Source: an uncultured Phycisphaerales bacterium (GTDB lineage: Bacteria > Planctomycetota > Phycisphaerae > Phycisphaerales > UBA1924). From it: DNA of 64,000 bases. Below are positions 1 to 8,370 of the stretch, one piece after another. A model generated the notes under the pieces. The model did not search any database. It was not told the DNA's origin and was given only the letters and a program-made list of their open reading frames with translations. The stretch is from positions 28,993-92,992 of the forward strand of contig CALKJW010000008.1 of assembly GCA_937995595.1 (NCBI GenBank). The letters run 5' to 3'. The position numbers and the translations under genes were made by a program. Each line of letters opens with the position of its first letter. Position 1 is the stretch's first letter.

Positions 1-1
1 G

Positions 2-250
2 GCCGAGCCGCTGGTGATGGCGCGGGAGGGCGACGCGGGGGCGGCGCTGTCGGCCGTGCGCGAGTCGGGCTTCTGGACGACCGATGAGCTGGCGGCGTGG
101 CGGGAGCGCGTCGTGCCCGTGGGGACGGTCGAGGCGAGTTCGACGGCGGTGCGGGCCGCGCTGCGGGAGGGGCGGTCGGCCGATGCGGCGCGGGTGCTGC
201 CCGCGTCGGTTGCGCGGTACATCGAAGAGCGGAGGTTGTACCGGCCGTGA
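2..250 (+). CDS. nadD: Nicotinate-nucleotide adenylyltransferase, C-terminal fragment
   Basis: The reading frame is open to the left edge, so this is the tail of a longer gene. The visible residues run from EPLVMAREG through STAVRAALREGR to a YIEERRLY end. This matches the C-terminal part of the NadD nucleotidyltransferase family, where the ISSTxVR-type motif helps bind the nucleotide and a YIxxxxLY helix closes the protein. NadD adenylates nicotinate mononucleotide in NAD synthesis. The catalytic HxGH motif would lie outside the window and cannot be checked. It is convergent with the succinate dehydrogenase operon, with 16 bases between the stops. Confidence 0.8.
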   Translation, partial: AEPLVMAREGDAGAALSAVRESGFWTTDELAAWRERVVPVGTVEASSTAVRAALREGRSADAARVLPASVARYIEERRLYRP

Positions 251-266
251 CGGGGCCGCGCCGCGG

Positions 267-1058
267 TCACTTCCCCGGCTTGAAGATCCGGAAGAGTTTG
301 GTGAGCGGGTCGTAGAACTCGTCGACCACGCGCTCCTTGAGCGGGATGATCGAGTTGTCGGTGATGGTGATGTGCTCGGGGCACACCTTGGTGCAGCACT
401 TGGTGATGTTGCAGTAGCCGATGCCGTGCCTGTTCTTCAGGTCGGCCAGCCGGTTCTCGGTGTCGAGCGGGTGCATCTCGAGGGCCGCGGCGTAGACGAG
501 CAGGCGCGGGCCGACGAACTCGTCGTGCTTGTGGTGGTCGCGCAGGACGTGGCAGACGTCCTGGCACAGGAAGCACTCGATGCACTTGCGGAACTCCTGC
601 ACGCGGTCGACGTCGGCCTGCTGCATGCGCCAGGTGCCGTCGGGCGCGTCGGGCTTTCGTGGCGTGAACTTCTTGATGCTCTTCTTGGCGCGGAAGTTGT
701 GCGAGACGTCGGTCACCAGGTCGCGGACGGGCGGGAAGGCGCGCATGGGCTCGACAGTCACCGGGCCGTCGGGGGGCAACTGGTCCATGCGGGTCATGCA
801 CATCAGTCGCGGCGTGCCGTTGATCTCGGCCGAGCACGAGCCGCACTTGCCGGCCTTGCAGTTCCAGCGGCAGGCCAGGTCGGGCGCGCTCTCGGCCTGG
901 ATCTGGTGGATGGCGTCGAGCACGACCATGCCCTCGCCGACCTGGGTGGTGTAGTCGTGGAACTGACCGCCCCGGGCGTCGCCGCGCCAGACGCGGAAGG
1001 TGCGCGGGGCGCGCTCGGATGAGCCGCCGGATGAAGTGCTGTTGTGCTGGCCCGCCAT
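267..1058 (-). CDS. sdhB: Succinate dehydrogenase/fumarate reductase iron-sulfur subunit
   Basis: This 263-residue protein carries electrons from the flavoprotein to the membrane quinone site. The plant-type [2Fe-2S] ligands are visible as C67, C72, C75 and C87 (CKAGKCGSC...LMC). The ferredoxin-like C-terminal half has C159-C162-C165-C169 (CIECFLCQDVC) and C216, C221/C222 and C226 (CCTKVCP) for the [4Fe-4S] and [3Fe-4S] clusters. Length is normal for SdhB. It is the last gene of a minus-strand operon, 37 bases after sdhA. The spacing and cysteine pattern are of the SdhB/FrdB type, and sequence alone does not separate succinate oxidation from fumarate reduction. Confidence 0.93.
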   Translation of the reverse strand: MAGQHNSTSSGGSSERAPRTFRVWRGDARGGQFHDYTTQVGEGMVVLDAIHQIQAESAPDLACRWNCKAGKCGSCSAEINGTPRLMCMTRMDQLPPDGPVTVEPMRAFPPVRDLVTDVSHNFRAKKSIKKFTPRKPDAPDGTWRMQQADVDRVQEFRKCIECFLCQDVCHVLRDHHKHDEFVGPRLLVYAAALEMHPLDTENRLADLKNRHGIGYCNITKCCTKVCPEHITITDNSIIPLKERVVDEFYDPLTKLFRIFKPGK

Positions 1059-1095
1059 GTCGGCTGACTCCTTGTCGCGTGCCCGGTCCGACCGG

Positions 1096-2910
1096 TTACT
1101 TGTTCTCTTCGATGATCTGCTGCAACTCCGCCGGCAGGGGCCGGACGGGCTCGCGGACGACCTGCATCCGCCCGTCCGCGCCCTTGCGCAGCACGAGGTT
1201 GAACTTGGCGCACTCCGCGCTCTTGTCGGGGTAGTCTTCGCGGAACTGCGCGCCGCGGCTTTCCTTGCGCTCGATCGCCGCGCGGGTGATCGCCTCGGAC
1301 ACCGTCAGCAGGTTGTGCAGGTCGATCGACGTGTGCCAGCCGGGGTTGTACTCGCGGTGGCCGCTGACGCCGACCTTGGCCGCGCGGGCCTTGAGTCTGC
1401 CGATCTCCTCGAGCGCGCGGAGCATCTCGTTCTCGGTGCGGACGATGCCGACCAGGTCCTGCATGGTGCCCTGCAGGTCGCTCTGCACGGCGAAGGCGTT
1501 CTCGCCGGCGTCGCCGCGGTCGAACGGGGCGAGCGCCCGGCGAATCGCGTCCTCGACCTGCGCGGGGTTGACGGCGCCGGCGCCGTGCTCCTTGGCGAAC
1601 TTCGCGGCGTGCTCGCCGGCGCGCTTGCCGAAGACCACCAGGTCCGACAGCGAGTTGCCGCCCAGGCGGTTGGCCCCGTGCAGGCCCGCGGCGACCTCGC
1701 CGGCGGCGAACAGGCCCGGCACCGTGCTCATCTGCGTGTCGCCGTCGACGCGGACGCCGCCCATGATGTAGTGCGTGGTCGGCCCGACCTCCATCGGCAC
1801 CTTGGTGATGTCGATGTTCGCCAGCGTGATGAACTGGTGGTACATGCTGGGCAGTTTCTTCCTGATGTGCTCCTCGCTGTTGGGGATCTTCTCCTTGATC
1901 CACGCGATGTCGAGGAACACGCCGCCGTGCGGGCTGCCGCGCCCGGCCTTGACCTCGCGGTTGATGCACCGCGCGACGTGGTCGCGCGTGAGCAGTTCGG
2001 GCGGGCGGTTGGCGTTCTTGTCGCCGCAGACGTAGCGCCAGCCTTCCTCCTCGTCCTTGGCGGTCTGGTTCCTGTAGTTGTCGGGGATGTCGTCGAACAT
2101 GAAGCGGCGGCCGTCCTTGTTGCGCAGCACGCCGCCCTCGCCGCGGACGCCCTCGGTGACGAGGATGCCGCGCACGCTGGGCGGCCAGACCATGCCGGTG
2201 GGGTGGAACTGCACGAACTCCATGTCGAGGAGGTCTGCGCCGGCCTCGTAGGCCAGCGCGTGGCCGTCGCCGGTGTACTCCCACGAGTTGCTGGTGATGC
2301 GGAAGGCCTTTCCGACGCCGCCGGTGGCGAGGACGACGGCCTTGGCCTTCCACACGCGGAAGCGGCCGCGTTCGCGGTCGTAGCCCAGCGCGCCGACGAC
2401 GCGGTCGCCGTCCTTGAGCAGCGAGACGACGGTCATCTCCATGAAGACGTCGATGCCCTGATGGATGCCGTGGTCCTGCAGCGTGCGGATCATCTCCAGC
2501 CCGGTGCGGTCGCCGACGTGGGCCAGTCGCGGGTAGCGGTGGCCGCCGAAGTTGCGCTGCAGGATGCGGCCGTCCCTGGTGCGGTCGAAGACGGCGCCCC
2601 AGGCTTCGAGTTCGCGGACGCGCGCTGGGGCCTCCTGCGCGTGCAACTGGGCCATGCGCCAGTTGTTGAGGTACTGCCCGCCGCGCATCGTGTCGGCGAA
2701 GTGCACCTTCCACGAATCGCGGTCGTCGACGTTGGCCATCGCCGCGGCCATGCCGCCCTCGGCCATGACGGTGTGGGCCTTGCCGAGCAGCGACTTGCAG
2801 ACCAGCGCGACCGAGCAGCCCATCGCGGAGGCCTCGATCGCCGCGCGAAGGCCGGCGCCGCCGGCGCCGATCACCACCACGTCGTGCTCGAGCGTTTGAT
2901 AGTGTTCCAT
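1096..2910 (-). CDS. sdhA: Succinate dehydrogenase/fumarate reductase flavoprotein subunit
   Basis: The 604-residue flavoprotein oxidises succinate to fumarate using covalently bound FAD. The N-terminus has the Rossmann dinucleotide motif VVVIGAGGAGLRAAIEA. It is followed by GKAHTVMAEGG, whose histidine is the expected site of FAD attachment. Further in are THYIMGGV (substrate region) and GLHGANRLGGNSLSD, the conserved segment before the capping domain. The C-terminal region contains RKESRGAQFREDYP, typical of SdhA. The start lies one base after the stop of the membrane anchor gene, so the two are probably translationally coupled. Length and motifs are complete. Confidence 0.95.
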   Translation of the reverse strand: MEHYQTLEHDVVVIGAGGAGLRAAIEASAMGCSVALVCKSLLGKAHTVMAEGGMAAAMANVDDRDSWKVHFADTMRGGQYLNNWRMAQLHAQEAPARVRELEAWGAVFDRTRDGRILQRNFGGHRYPRLAHVGDRTGLEMIRTLQDHGIHQGIDVFMEMTVVSLLKDGDRVVGALGYDRERGRFRVWKAKAVVLATGGVGKAFRITSNSWEYTGDGHALAYEAGADLLDMEFVQFHPTGMVWPPSVRGILVTEGVRGEGGVLRNKDGRRFMFDDIPDNYRNQTAKDEEEGWRYVCGDKNANRPPELLTRDHVARCINREVKAGRGSPHGGVFLDIAWIKEKIPNSEEHIRKKLPSMYHQFITLANIDITKVPMEVGPTTHYIMGGVRVDGDTQMSTVPGLFAAGEVAAGLHGANRLGGNSLSDLVVFGKRAGEHAAKFAKEHGAGAVNPAQVEDAIRRALAPFDRGDAGENAFAVQSDLQGTMQDLVGIVRTENEMLRALEEIGRLKARAAKVGVSGHREYNPGWHTSIDLHNLLTVSEAITRAAIERKESRGAQFREDYPDKSAECAKFNLVLRKGADGRMQVVREPVRPLPAELQQIIEENK

Positions 2911-2911
2911 C

Positions 2912-3763
2912 TCAGATGATCCTGAAGTCGGTGAAGTACCCCATCGAGCACATCCGCACGTAGAAGTCGGTGAAGCCGACCCAGAACAGGCTCAGCCACG
3001 CCCACACCATGTGCCCGCGGTTCAGGCACGAAACGCAGTCGTACGCCGTGCGCCGGGCGTTGCCGCTGCCGATGCAGTCCTTGCGGCCGCCGACCAGGTG
3101 CCGCAGCGAGTGGCAGCCGAAGGTGTAGCCCCCGAGCAGGATGGGGTTGATCGTCAGGATGAGCGAGCCGACGCCGACCCCGAAGGTCCAGCCGCCGTCG
3201 GGGGTGGCGAACCTGTACGAGATGATCGCGTCGTAGGCGAGGATGAAGATAAACGCGATGGCCAGATACAGGAAGTAGCGGTGGATGTTCTGGATGATGA
3301 GGGGGAACTTCGCCTCGCCGCGGTAGTTCCTGCCGCGGAAGGACGGCTCGCCGACGGCGCACGAGAGCGGGTCGGCCCAGAAGGCCTTGTAGTAGGCCCC
3401 GCGGTAGTAGTAGCAGGTGAAGCGGAAGCCGCCGGGCGCCCAGAGGATGAGCAGCGCGGGCGAGAAGGGGATGAAACTCGGCCAGATGCTCAGCAGCCAC
3501 GAGGGCGGGTCGCCGAACCACGCGTGGCCGGTGGGCGTCTGCCCGGGAATGTTGAACAACTGCGGGGAGTAGAAGGGCGAGAGGTAGTTCGCGCCGCCGG
3601 CGCTGAGGAAGAAGTGCTCGCCCTGCAGCGCGGCCCAAGTCGAGTAGACAATGAACGCCATGAACCCGGAGAACACGGCCAGGGGCTGGAGCCACCAGGC
3701 GTCCTTTCGCTGGGTCTGCGCCAGGGCTCGCGGCTGCGGGAGTGGGACGTCCGCTCGGCTCAT
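2912..3763 (-). CDS. sdhC: Succinate dehydrogenase membrane anchor (cytochrome b-type) subunit
   Basis: This is a 283-residue integral membrane protein encoded directly before sdhA. About five hydrophobic helices are visible, for example around FSGFMAFIVYSTWAAL, YFLYLAIAFIFILAY and WAWLSLFWVGFTDFYV. Histidines in IIQNIHRYF and GCHSLRHL could ligate haem. A single large anchor protein rather than separate short SdhC and SdhD proteins is known from several non-proteobacterial lineages. The chosen ATG is preceded by a GGAG ribosome binding site (around 3772-3775). An upstream in-frame ATG would add 29 hydrophilic residues without such a site. Assignment rests on position plus topology. Confidence 0.8.
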   Translation of the reverse strand: MSRADVPLPQPRALAQTQRKDAWWLQPLAVFSGFMAFIVYSTWAALQGEHFFLSAGGANYLSPFYSPQLFNIPGQTPTGHAWFGDPPSWLLSIWPSFIPFSPALLILWAPGGFRFTCYYYRGAYYKAFWADPLSCAVGEPSFRGRNYRGEAKFPLIIQNIHRYFLYLAIAFIFILAYDAIISYRFATPDGGWTFGVGVGSLILTINPILLGGYTFGCHSLRHLVGGRKDCIGSGNARRTAYDCVSCLNRGHMVWAWLSLFWVGFTDFYVRMCSMGYFTDFRII

Positions 3764-3967
3764 CGGTTCGCTCCGTTGCAGGGCCGCGCGACCCGGCCCG
3801 TGTGAGACTTCGCAGGGGGGACAGCGTAGGACGCAAAACGGGTGCAGCATACAGCGGGGACGCCGGCGCGGCGCGGCGCCGCTTGCCGGCGGAAATCCCC
3901 AAGAACCGACGCATTTCGGGCGTGTTCGCGGGCGGGTCCGCCCGCGATGAACGATCCCGGTCGCGGC

Positions 3968-4198
3968 TCAGCCGCCGCGGCCGGCGTGCTTGGCTTCGCG
4001 GTCCGGCGCGTCGGCGCCTCCCGAGGCGGGGCGCTGGCCCTCGACGGTGAGCGTCACGCGGCGTTCGCGGCGGCTGCGCCTGAGGCGCGCGGTGAGGAAC
4101 GGGATCGGCAGCACGCCGCGCAGCAGGTACGCGGCGGCGAAGAGGGCGACGGCGCTCGCGACCCAGAACTCCCAGTCGTGGATCGGGAACGCGGGCAT
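3968..4198 (-). CDS. Small single-helix membrane protein downstream of feoB
   Basis: The 76-residue product has one clear transmembrane helix (WVASAVALFAAAYLLRGVLP), followed by a basic cytoplasmic stretch (RLRRSRRERR) and a charged tail. Its ATG overlaps the feoB stop by one base (TGATG), so it is almost certainly co-translated with FeoB. Short membrane proteins of this sort often follow feoB (FeoC or FeoB-associated proteins). This one lacks the cysteine pattern of the FeoB-associated Cys-rich family and I do not recognise its family. A role in assembling or stabilising the iron transporter is inferred from position only. Confidence 0.7.
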   Translation of the reverse strand: MPAFPIHDWEFWVASAVALFAAAYLLRGVLPIPFLTARLRRSRRERRVTLTVEGQRPASGGADAPDREAKHAGRGG

Positions 4199-6447
4199 CA
4201 GGCCAGCACCTGGTAGACGGTCATAGCGGCGACGTACGCGAGCCCGCTCATCCACGCCAGTTGCACGCCCGCCCACTTCCACGAGCCGCTCTCGCGCGCG
4301 GTGACGGCGAGCGTCGGGAGGCACTGCATCGCGAGGACGTAGTAGATGAGCAGGCTCCACGCCGTGGCACGGGTGAACACGGGCGTCACACCGTCGTCGC
4401 GCCTGGCGCCGGCGATCTGCGCCCGCACGCCCTCATCCTCGGCATCATCGGAGCCCGCGACGACGACGGCCATGGTGGAGACGAAGACCTCGCGCGCGGC
4501 GAAACTCGACAGCACACCGATCGAGAGCTGCCAGTCGTAGCCCAGCGGCGCGAACACGGGCTGGATGAACCTGCCGAGACGCCCCGCGAACGAGTTCGCG
4601 GCCTGATGGCGGGCTTCGAGCTGGTCGGCGAACCGAGTTGCGTGCTCGACCGTGAGCACGGGAATGTGAACGAGCACGCGGCCCGGTCCGTTGCCCTCGT
4701 CACCCGGGATTGAAACATGCCTGCCCGTGTCCGGGCCACCCCGCAGCGGGAGTTCGTCCGCGCCCGCGCTCTGCGCGAGAGCGACTTGCTGCCGGACTCG
4801 CTCGGCCTCCGCCGGCGGCTCCACCTTCGGGTAACTGCTCAGCCACCACAGCGCGATACAGATCATCAGGATGTTCGTGCCCGCGTTCTTCAGGAACACC
4901 CAGCCGCGGTGGTAGGTCGTGATGAGCGCGGTGCGCAGGCTCGGCAGTTTGTAACTGGGCAGTTCCATCACCATCGGGCGGCCCCTGCCCCGCAGGATCG
5001 TCCGGCGCGCGATCAGCGCGCTGAACACCGCCGCCGTGATGCCCAGCGCGTAGCAGCCGACGAACGCGAGCGCGGCCAGCGCGGGCCGGCCCGCGAAGAG
5101 CAGCCCGGTCAGCAGCACGTACACCGGCAGTCGGGCGGAGCAGGTCATGAACGGCGCGACGAGGATCGTCGCGAGGCGCTCCCGGCGGTCCGGGATCGCG
5201 CGCGTGGCCATGATCCCCGGCAGCGCGCACGCGTGGCTGGAGAGCAGCGGCACGAACGCATGGCCCGGCAGGCCGAAGGGGCGCAGCACGCGGTCCATCA
5301 GGAGCGCGGCCCGCGCGAGGTACCCCGTGTCCTCCAGCAGCGAGATCAGGAAGAACAGCAGGCAGATCTGCGGCAGGAAGATGACGGTGGCGCCGATGCC
5401 CGCGACCACGCCGTCGGTGAGCAGGTCGCCGAGGATGCTGCCCTCGGGCAGCACGCCGTGCAGCGCGCCGGTCGTCCACCCGAAGATCGCGTCGATCCAG
5501 TCCATCGGGTACGCCGCGAGCGAGAAGAGCGACCAGAACAGGCCGGTCATGACCGCCGCGAAGACGAGGACGCCGAGCACCGGGTGCATCAGCACGCGGT
5601 CGATGCGGTCGGTGGTGGCCTCGCTCGCGCTGATGTCGGTGCGCACGTAGGGCGTGCCGCACTCCGGGCATTTGCCCTTTCGGCCCGGCAGCGCCGAGAC
5701 GTCGTACCCGCACCTGGTGCAATGGCCGGTGTTCTCCGCCGCGGCTAGGGCGAAGACTTCTTCGGCCCAGACGCGCAGCGCCGTCGCGCCATCCCCCCCA
5801 CCGCCGCCGGGAACGGCCCGGACCGGCGTGGGGATTCTGGCCTCCCGGATACCGATGCGGACCTGGTCGATGCCCTCGCCCGTGCGCGCGTTGGTCAGCA
5901 CCACGCCGCAGCCCAGCGCCTCGCCGAGTTTGTGCGCGTCGATGGTCAGGCCCTGTCGCTGCGCCAGGTCGATCATGTTGACGACGACCAGCGTCGGCAG
6001 TCGGCGGCGGATGACCTCGGCGACGAGGGTGAGGTTGCGCGCGAGGTTGGTGGCATCGACAACGACGACGCAGACCTCGGGCACGCCGATGGCGTGGCCC
6101 CTTGGGGCGAGTTGCCCCGCGAGCACCTCGCGCACGATGCGCGACTCGAGTTGCTCGAGTTCGATCGAGTACACGCCGGGGAGGTCGATGAGGTCGCCGT
6201 CGCGCCCGCCCTCGATGCCCGCCTTGACGCGCGCGATGCGCGCCTCGAGCGTGGTGCCCGCGAAGTTGCTGGTCTTGTGGTTCAGCCCGCTGATGCGGTT
6301 GAACAGGGTGGTCTTGCCCGTGTTGGGGTTGCCGATCAGGGCGATGATGCGCGCATCGCCCGCGTCGCCCGTTCGGACCGGCCCGCGCACGACCGCCTCC
6401 GGTTCACGGTGCGGGTTCGCGGCGGGGGTTGGAGCGGGTGTCGCCAT
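4198..6447 (-). CDS. feoB: Ferrous iron transporter FeoB with inserted zinc ribbon
   Basis: The 749-residue FeoB imports Fe2+ across the inner membrane. The cytoplasmic G domain shows G1 GNPNTGKTT (39-47), G3 DLPG (88-91) and G4 NMID (157-160). The polytopic part begins near residue 285 and includes the paired gate regions seen in FeoB (LLSSHACALPGIMATRAI and SSFAAREVFVSTMA). Unusually, a four-cysteine zinc ribbon (C243-x2-C246-x13-C260-x2-C263) sits between the G/GDI region and the first membrane helix. The gene follows feoA by 51 bases and overlaps a small membrane protein gene downstream. The N-terminus has a proline/alanine-rich extension of about 30 residues. Confidence 0.95.
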   Translation of the reverse strand: MATPAPTPAANPHREPEAVVRGPVRTGDAGDARIIALIGNPNTGKTTLFNRISGLNHKTSNFAGTTLEARIARVKAGIEGGRDGDLIDLPGVYSIELEQLESRIVREVLAGQLAPRGHAIGVPEVCVVVVDATNLARNLTLVAEVIRRRLPTLVVVNMIDLAQRQGLTIDAHKLGEALGCGVVLTNARTGEGIDQVRIGIREARIPTPVRAVPGGGGGDGATALRVWAEEVFALAAAENTGHCTRCGYDVSALPGRKGKCPECGTPYVRTDISASEATTDRIDRVLMHPVLGVLVFAAVMTGLFWSLFSLAAYPMDWIDAIFGWTTGALHGVLPEGSILGDLLTDGVVAGIGATVIFLPQICLLFFLISLLEDTGYLARAALLMDRVLRPFGLPGHAFVPLLSSHACALPGIMATRAIPDRRERLATILVAPFMTCSARLPVYVLLTGLLFAGRPALAALAFVGCYALGITAAVFSALIARRTILRGRGRPMVMELPSYKLPSLRTALITTYHRGWVFLKNAGTNILMICIALWWLSSYPKVEPPAEAERVRQQVALAQSAGADELPLRGGPDTGRHVSIPGDEGNGPGRVLVHIPVLTVEHATRFADQLEARHQAANSFAGRLGRFIQPVFAPLGYDWQLSIGVLSSFAAREVFVSTMAVVVAGSDDAEDEGVRAQIAGARRDDGVTPVFTRATAWSLLIYYVLAMQCLPTLAVTARESGSWKWAGVQLAWMSGLAYVAAMTVYQVLA

Positions 6448-6498
6448 GGGTTGCCGTCGGGCCGCGGCGGTGGTTCGCAGCGCGCCGGGCCGCGCGAC

Positions 6499-6819
6499 TC
6501 ACGAGATGATGGACACGAACAGGCGCTGGGCCATGGCCCGAGAGAGACCGATCCGGCAGCCGCCGACGCGGTGGCACCTGCACGTCGCGCCGTCGACGCC
6601 GGTCACCGTGACCACGCACGGCTCGCCCGTCCGCACGACCGTGACCAGCGCGCAGTCGCACAGGCCCATGGCCCGGAGGAGCGCGGCGTCGTCGGCGGGC
6701 ATCCGCGCCTCGCGGACCACCGCGCGCTGGCCGCGGGCGAGCGTCGAGAGCGCAACCGCGGGCTCGCCGGGCACGGCGGGCGCGTGGGATTCGGGAGATT
6801 CGAGCGTGGTGGTGGGCAT
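6499..6819 (-). CDS. feoA: FeoA domain protein of the ferrous iron uptake operon
   Basis: The 106-residue product contains an SH3-like FeoA domain: an N-terminal strand region (LSTLARGQRAVVREARM), a central LLRAMGLCDCALVTVVRTG and a C-terminal CRIGLSRAMAQRLFV. This fits the family pattern of a short loop-rich domain ending with the IxLxxxxAxxIxV signature. FeoA is a cytoplasmic partner of FeoB. The ATG at 6819 was chosen because the protein then begins with a short linker before the domain; the frame is open further upstream but only over the promoter region. The N-terminal 25 residues are low-complexity. Confidence 0.88.
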   Translation of the reverse strand: MPTTTLESPESHAPAVPGEPAVALSTLARGQRAVVREARMPADDAALLRAMGLCDCALVTVVRTGEPCVVTVTGVDGATCRCHRVGGCRIGLSRAMAQRLFVSIIS

Positions 6820-6902
6820 GGTGGCGATGGGTGCGGGAGACGGCGGATCGACGACACGGGAGGGTAGGGTTGTTGAGACTGAATCGCAACAAGCGAACGC
6901 CC

Positions 6903-6922
6903 GTTTGTATTCGGATACGAAC
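6903..6922. promoter_or_regulatory. Imperfect 20-bp palindrome in the feoA promoter
   Basis: The two 10-base halves (GTTTGTATTC / GGATACGAAC) match as an inverted repeat at 8 of 10 positions. The centre lies about 94 bases upstream of the feoA start and just downstream of a promoter-like -10. The position is what would be expected of an operator for a metal-responsive repressor of an iron uptake operon. The sequence does not match the consensus I know for E. coli Fur or for DtxR, so the regulator is unknown. Confidence 0.4.
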
Positions 6923-6927
6923 GTCAG

Positions 6928-6955
6928 AATATACGCTCGGCTTGCCTTCCTGCAA
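6928..6955 (-). promoter_or_regulatory. Candidate sigma-70-type promoter for feoAB
   Basis: On the minus strand a TTGCAG box (6955-6950) is followed after 16 bases by TATATT (6933-6928). This lies in one of the few AT-rich patches of the neighbourhood. Transcription would start around 6921, inside the adjacent palindrome. The -10 is a good match and the -35 only partial. Confidence 0.4.
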
Positions 6956-7070
6956 CGGGTTGCAAAAGGACACATCCCCTTGCCACGCACGCAGGGCGGG
7001 AGCCCCGGGGCGGCAAGGGGATGTGGGAGGCCGGATCGGACGCGAGTTGAGGCGATCGGCCTCGCGAGGG

Positions 7071-7580
7071 TCACTGGCGAGAGAGGGTGCCGCTCATGGA
7101 GCCGACGGTGACGACGGCACCGGCACGGAGTTTCGGGAAGTCGGAGGGGATCGGCAGTTCACCGGGGCTGTCGGGCGTGCGTCGGAGTTCGAGTTTGCCC
7201 GTGCCGAGGGCGTCGGCCGTGACCGTGCCGACGACGCGGCCGTCGACACGGACCTCGAACTGCTCACCGGGCTGGGCGAACTTGAGCTCGACGTCGAAGC
7301 GCTGGCGCAGGGCTTGGCCGTTTCGGTTGCGCTCCTGGTAGCGAACGCGGGCGACCGTGCCGTCGCCGTCGCGCATCCGGGCGACGAACCGCAGTTCGCG
7401 AACGTTCCCCTGCTGCGCGCGGCTCGATGACCGGCTGTCGGCACCGTCATCGGAGCGACGGTCATCGATCTGGCGATCGTCCGATCCGCGGCCGCGATCG
7501 GCGATCGCTGGCTGCGGTAGCGCGGCGACCAGGGTTAGGGAAGCAAGCAGTGCGAGGACGGGAGTCGAACGCAGGTACAT
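7071..7580 (-). CDS. Exported hypothetical protein
   Basis: This 169-residue protein starts with a classical signal peptide (LALLASLTLVAALPQPAIA, cleavage near residue 27). A charged Arg/Asp/Ser-rich linker (about 28-55) precedes a globular part of about 110 residues rich in beta-strand patterns (ELRFVARMRDGDGTVARVRY, QFEVRVDGRVVGTVTADALG). I do not recognise the family. The repeated hydrophobic/polar alternation suggests a small beta-sandwich. It stands alone, divergent from nothing obvious, with a long intergenic region upstream. Confidence 0.65.
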   Translation of the reverse strand: MYLRSTPVLALLASLTLVAALPQPAIADRGRGSDDRQIDDRRSDDGADSRSSSRAQQGNVRELRFVARMRDGDGTVARVRYQERNRNGQALRQRFDVELKFAQPGEQFEVRVDGRVVGTVTADALGTGKLELRRTPDSPGELPIPSDFPKLRAGAVVTVGSMSGTLSRQ

Positions 7581-8255
7581 GGTGAGTTTCCTTGGATTTC
7601 AGACGCTGCGGATCGCATCGACATGGTGCGACCGCGGTGGAGGGAGTGAGAGGGCAAAGACCGTGCCGCGCAGCGGCAACGGGCTCGGCGCGCACTGAAC
7701 AGCGCTCGCCGAGGAGCCGCACGATCCGGCTGGTCACTTTCAGCCGAACATGGCGGCTGCCACCAGACGCAAACAACGGATCCGTTTTACGGATATTCGG
7801 GTGGTTTTACCATCGGGCCGATGGGTGCAGCCGCTCACCGGATGCAACTGAGTATTCAGTTTTGTCTTGCTTCAATCAGAACCGCGTGCTATGTTCAGCG
7901 TACCTGTTTCGGGGATTGAGAGAGACGCAATCCCGACATGTCGGTTGCTGTCCGTTCGCCGCGAGGTGTTCGTACGGTGGAGCGGCGCTCGCGCAGGCCA
8001 AGGGGCTGAGCGAGAGAGGGGTTGGATGCGCCCAGGAAGGGTCGATCGGCCAGCCAGGGAGCGGCTGGGGTGTTTGTACGCGCGATGGTGGGTCCGATTC
8101 GAGCCAGTGATTGATGGGGGTGGGGCGGTACTCTCTCTCGCCGGGGTGGCGAAAGCCCCCCGGCGGGAATCTCGGTAAGTGGCGGGCGACGGAAACTCGC
8201 GGGTTTTCCTGTGGTATTTCGTTGATTTTTCCCACTTATCGGGTATTCTTCGACC

Positions 8256-8337
8256 GTCTCCTTGCAAGGGAGACGCGCCCACAACGCGACAGAGAGAGGC
8301 AGTCACAGGCCAGCGGAAGCGCTGGCCTGCGGCTTTT
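8256..8337 (+). ncRNA. Candidate small RNA or attenuator-like transcript
   Basis: A TTGATT box (8222-8227) and TATTCT box (8244-8249), 16 bases apart, would start transcription near 8256. A stem follows immediately (8256-8274, 8 bp including one G-U pair, 3-base loop), then about 30 unpaired bases, then a terminator-like hairpin (8306-8329) with a short T run. The predicted RNA would be about 80 nt. There is no start codon with a ribosome binding site inside. Homology is unknown; this is inferred from structure only. Confidence 0.3.
8306..8337 (+). terminator. Hairpin followed by a short T tract
   Basis: A perfect 10-bp stem CAGGCCAGCG/CGCTGGCCTG with a GAAG loop is followed four bases later by TTTT. 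The T tract is only on the plus strand, so as a terminator it would stop a plus-strand transcript running toward the convergent kinase gene. On the minus strand it lies about 40 bases past the kinase stop and could still protect that 3' end. Confidence 0.5.
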
Positions 8338-8370
8338 CTGCGAGGCGGTGAAGCCGCCGCGACGGGCGTT

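Larger units (their letters stand above)
7581..8370. other. 790-bp intergenic region with several strong hairpins
   Basis: No convincing gene is present; the open frames here give low-quality translations. The region is visibly less GC-rich than its flanks. It contains ATCCGT-TTT-ACGGAT (7780-7794), a GGGATTG/CAATCCC stem (from about 7911) followed by the perfect palindrome CCGACATGTCGG (7933-7944), and a 10-bp stem with one bulge closed by a GAAA tetraloop (8140-8164). At 8222-8337 there is a possible promoter-hairpin-terminator unit. Confidence 0.5.

Noticed and set aside
247..270. Possible bidirectional terminator between nadD and sdhB
   Set aside because: A GTGAC/GTCAC stem exists over the two stops but no T tract follows on either strand.
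8085..8125. T-arm-like GGTCCGATTCGAGCC suggesting a tRNA
   Set aside because: No matching acceptor, D or anticodon arms could be drawn on either strand.
7592..8178. Open frames of 100-170 codons in the intergenic region before the ROK kinase gene
   Set aside because: Translations are Arg/Ser/Cys-rich with no domain or signal, overlap each other in several frames and lack ribosome sites.
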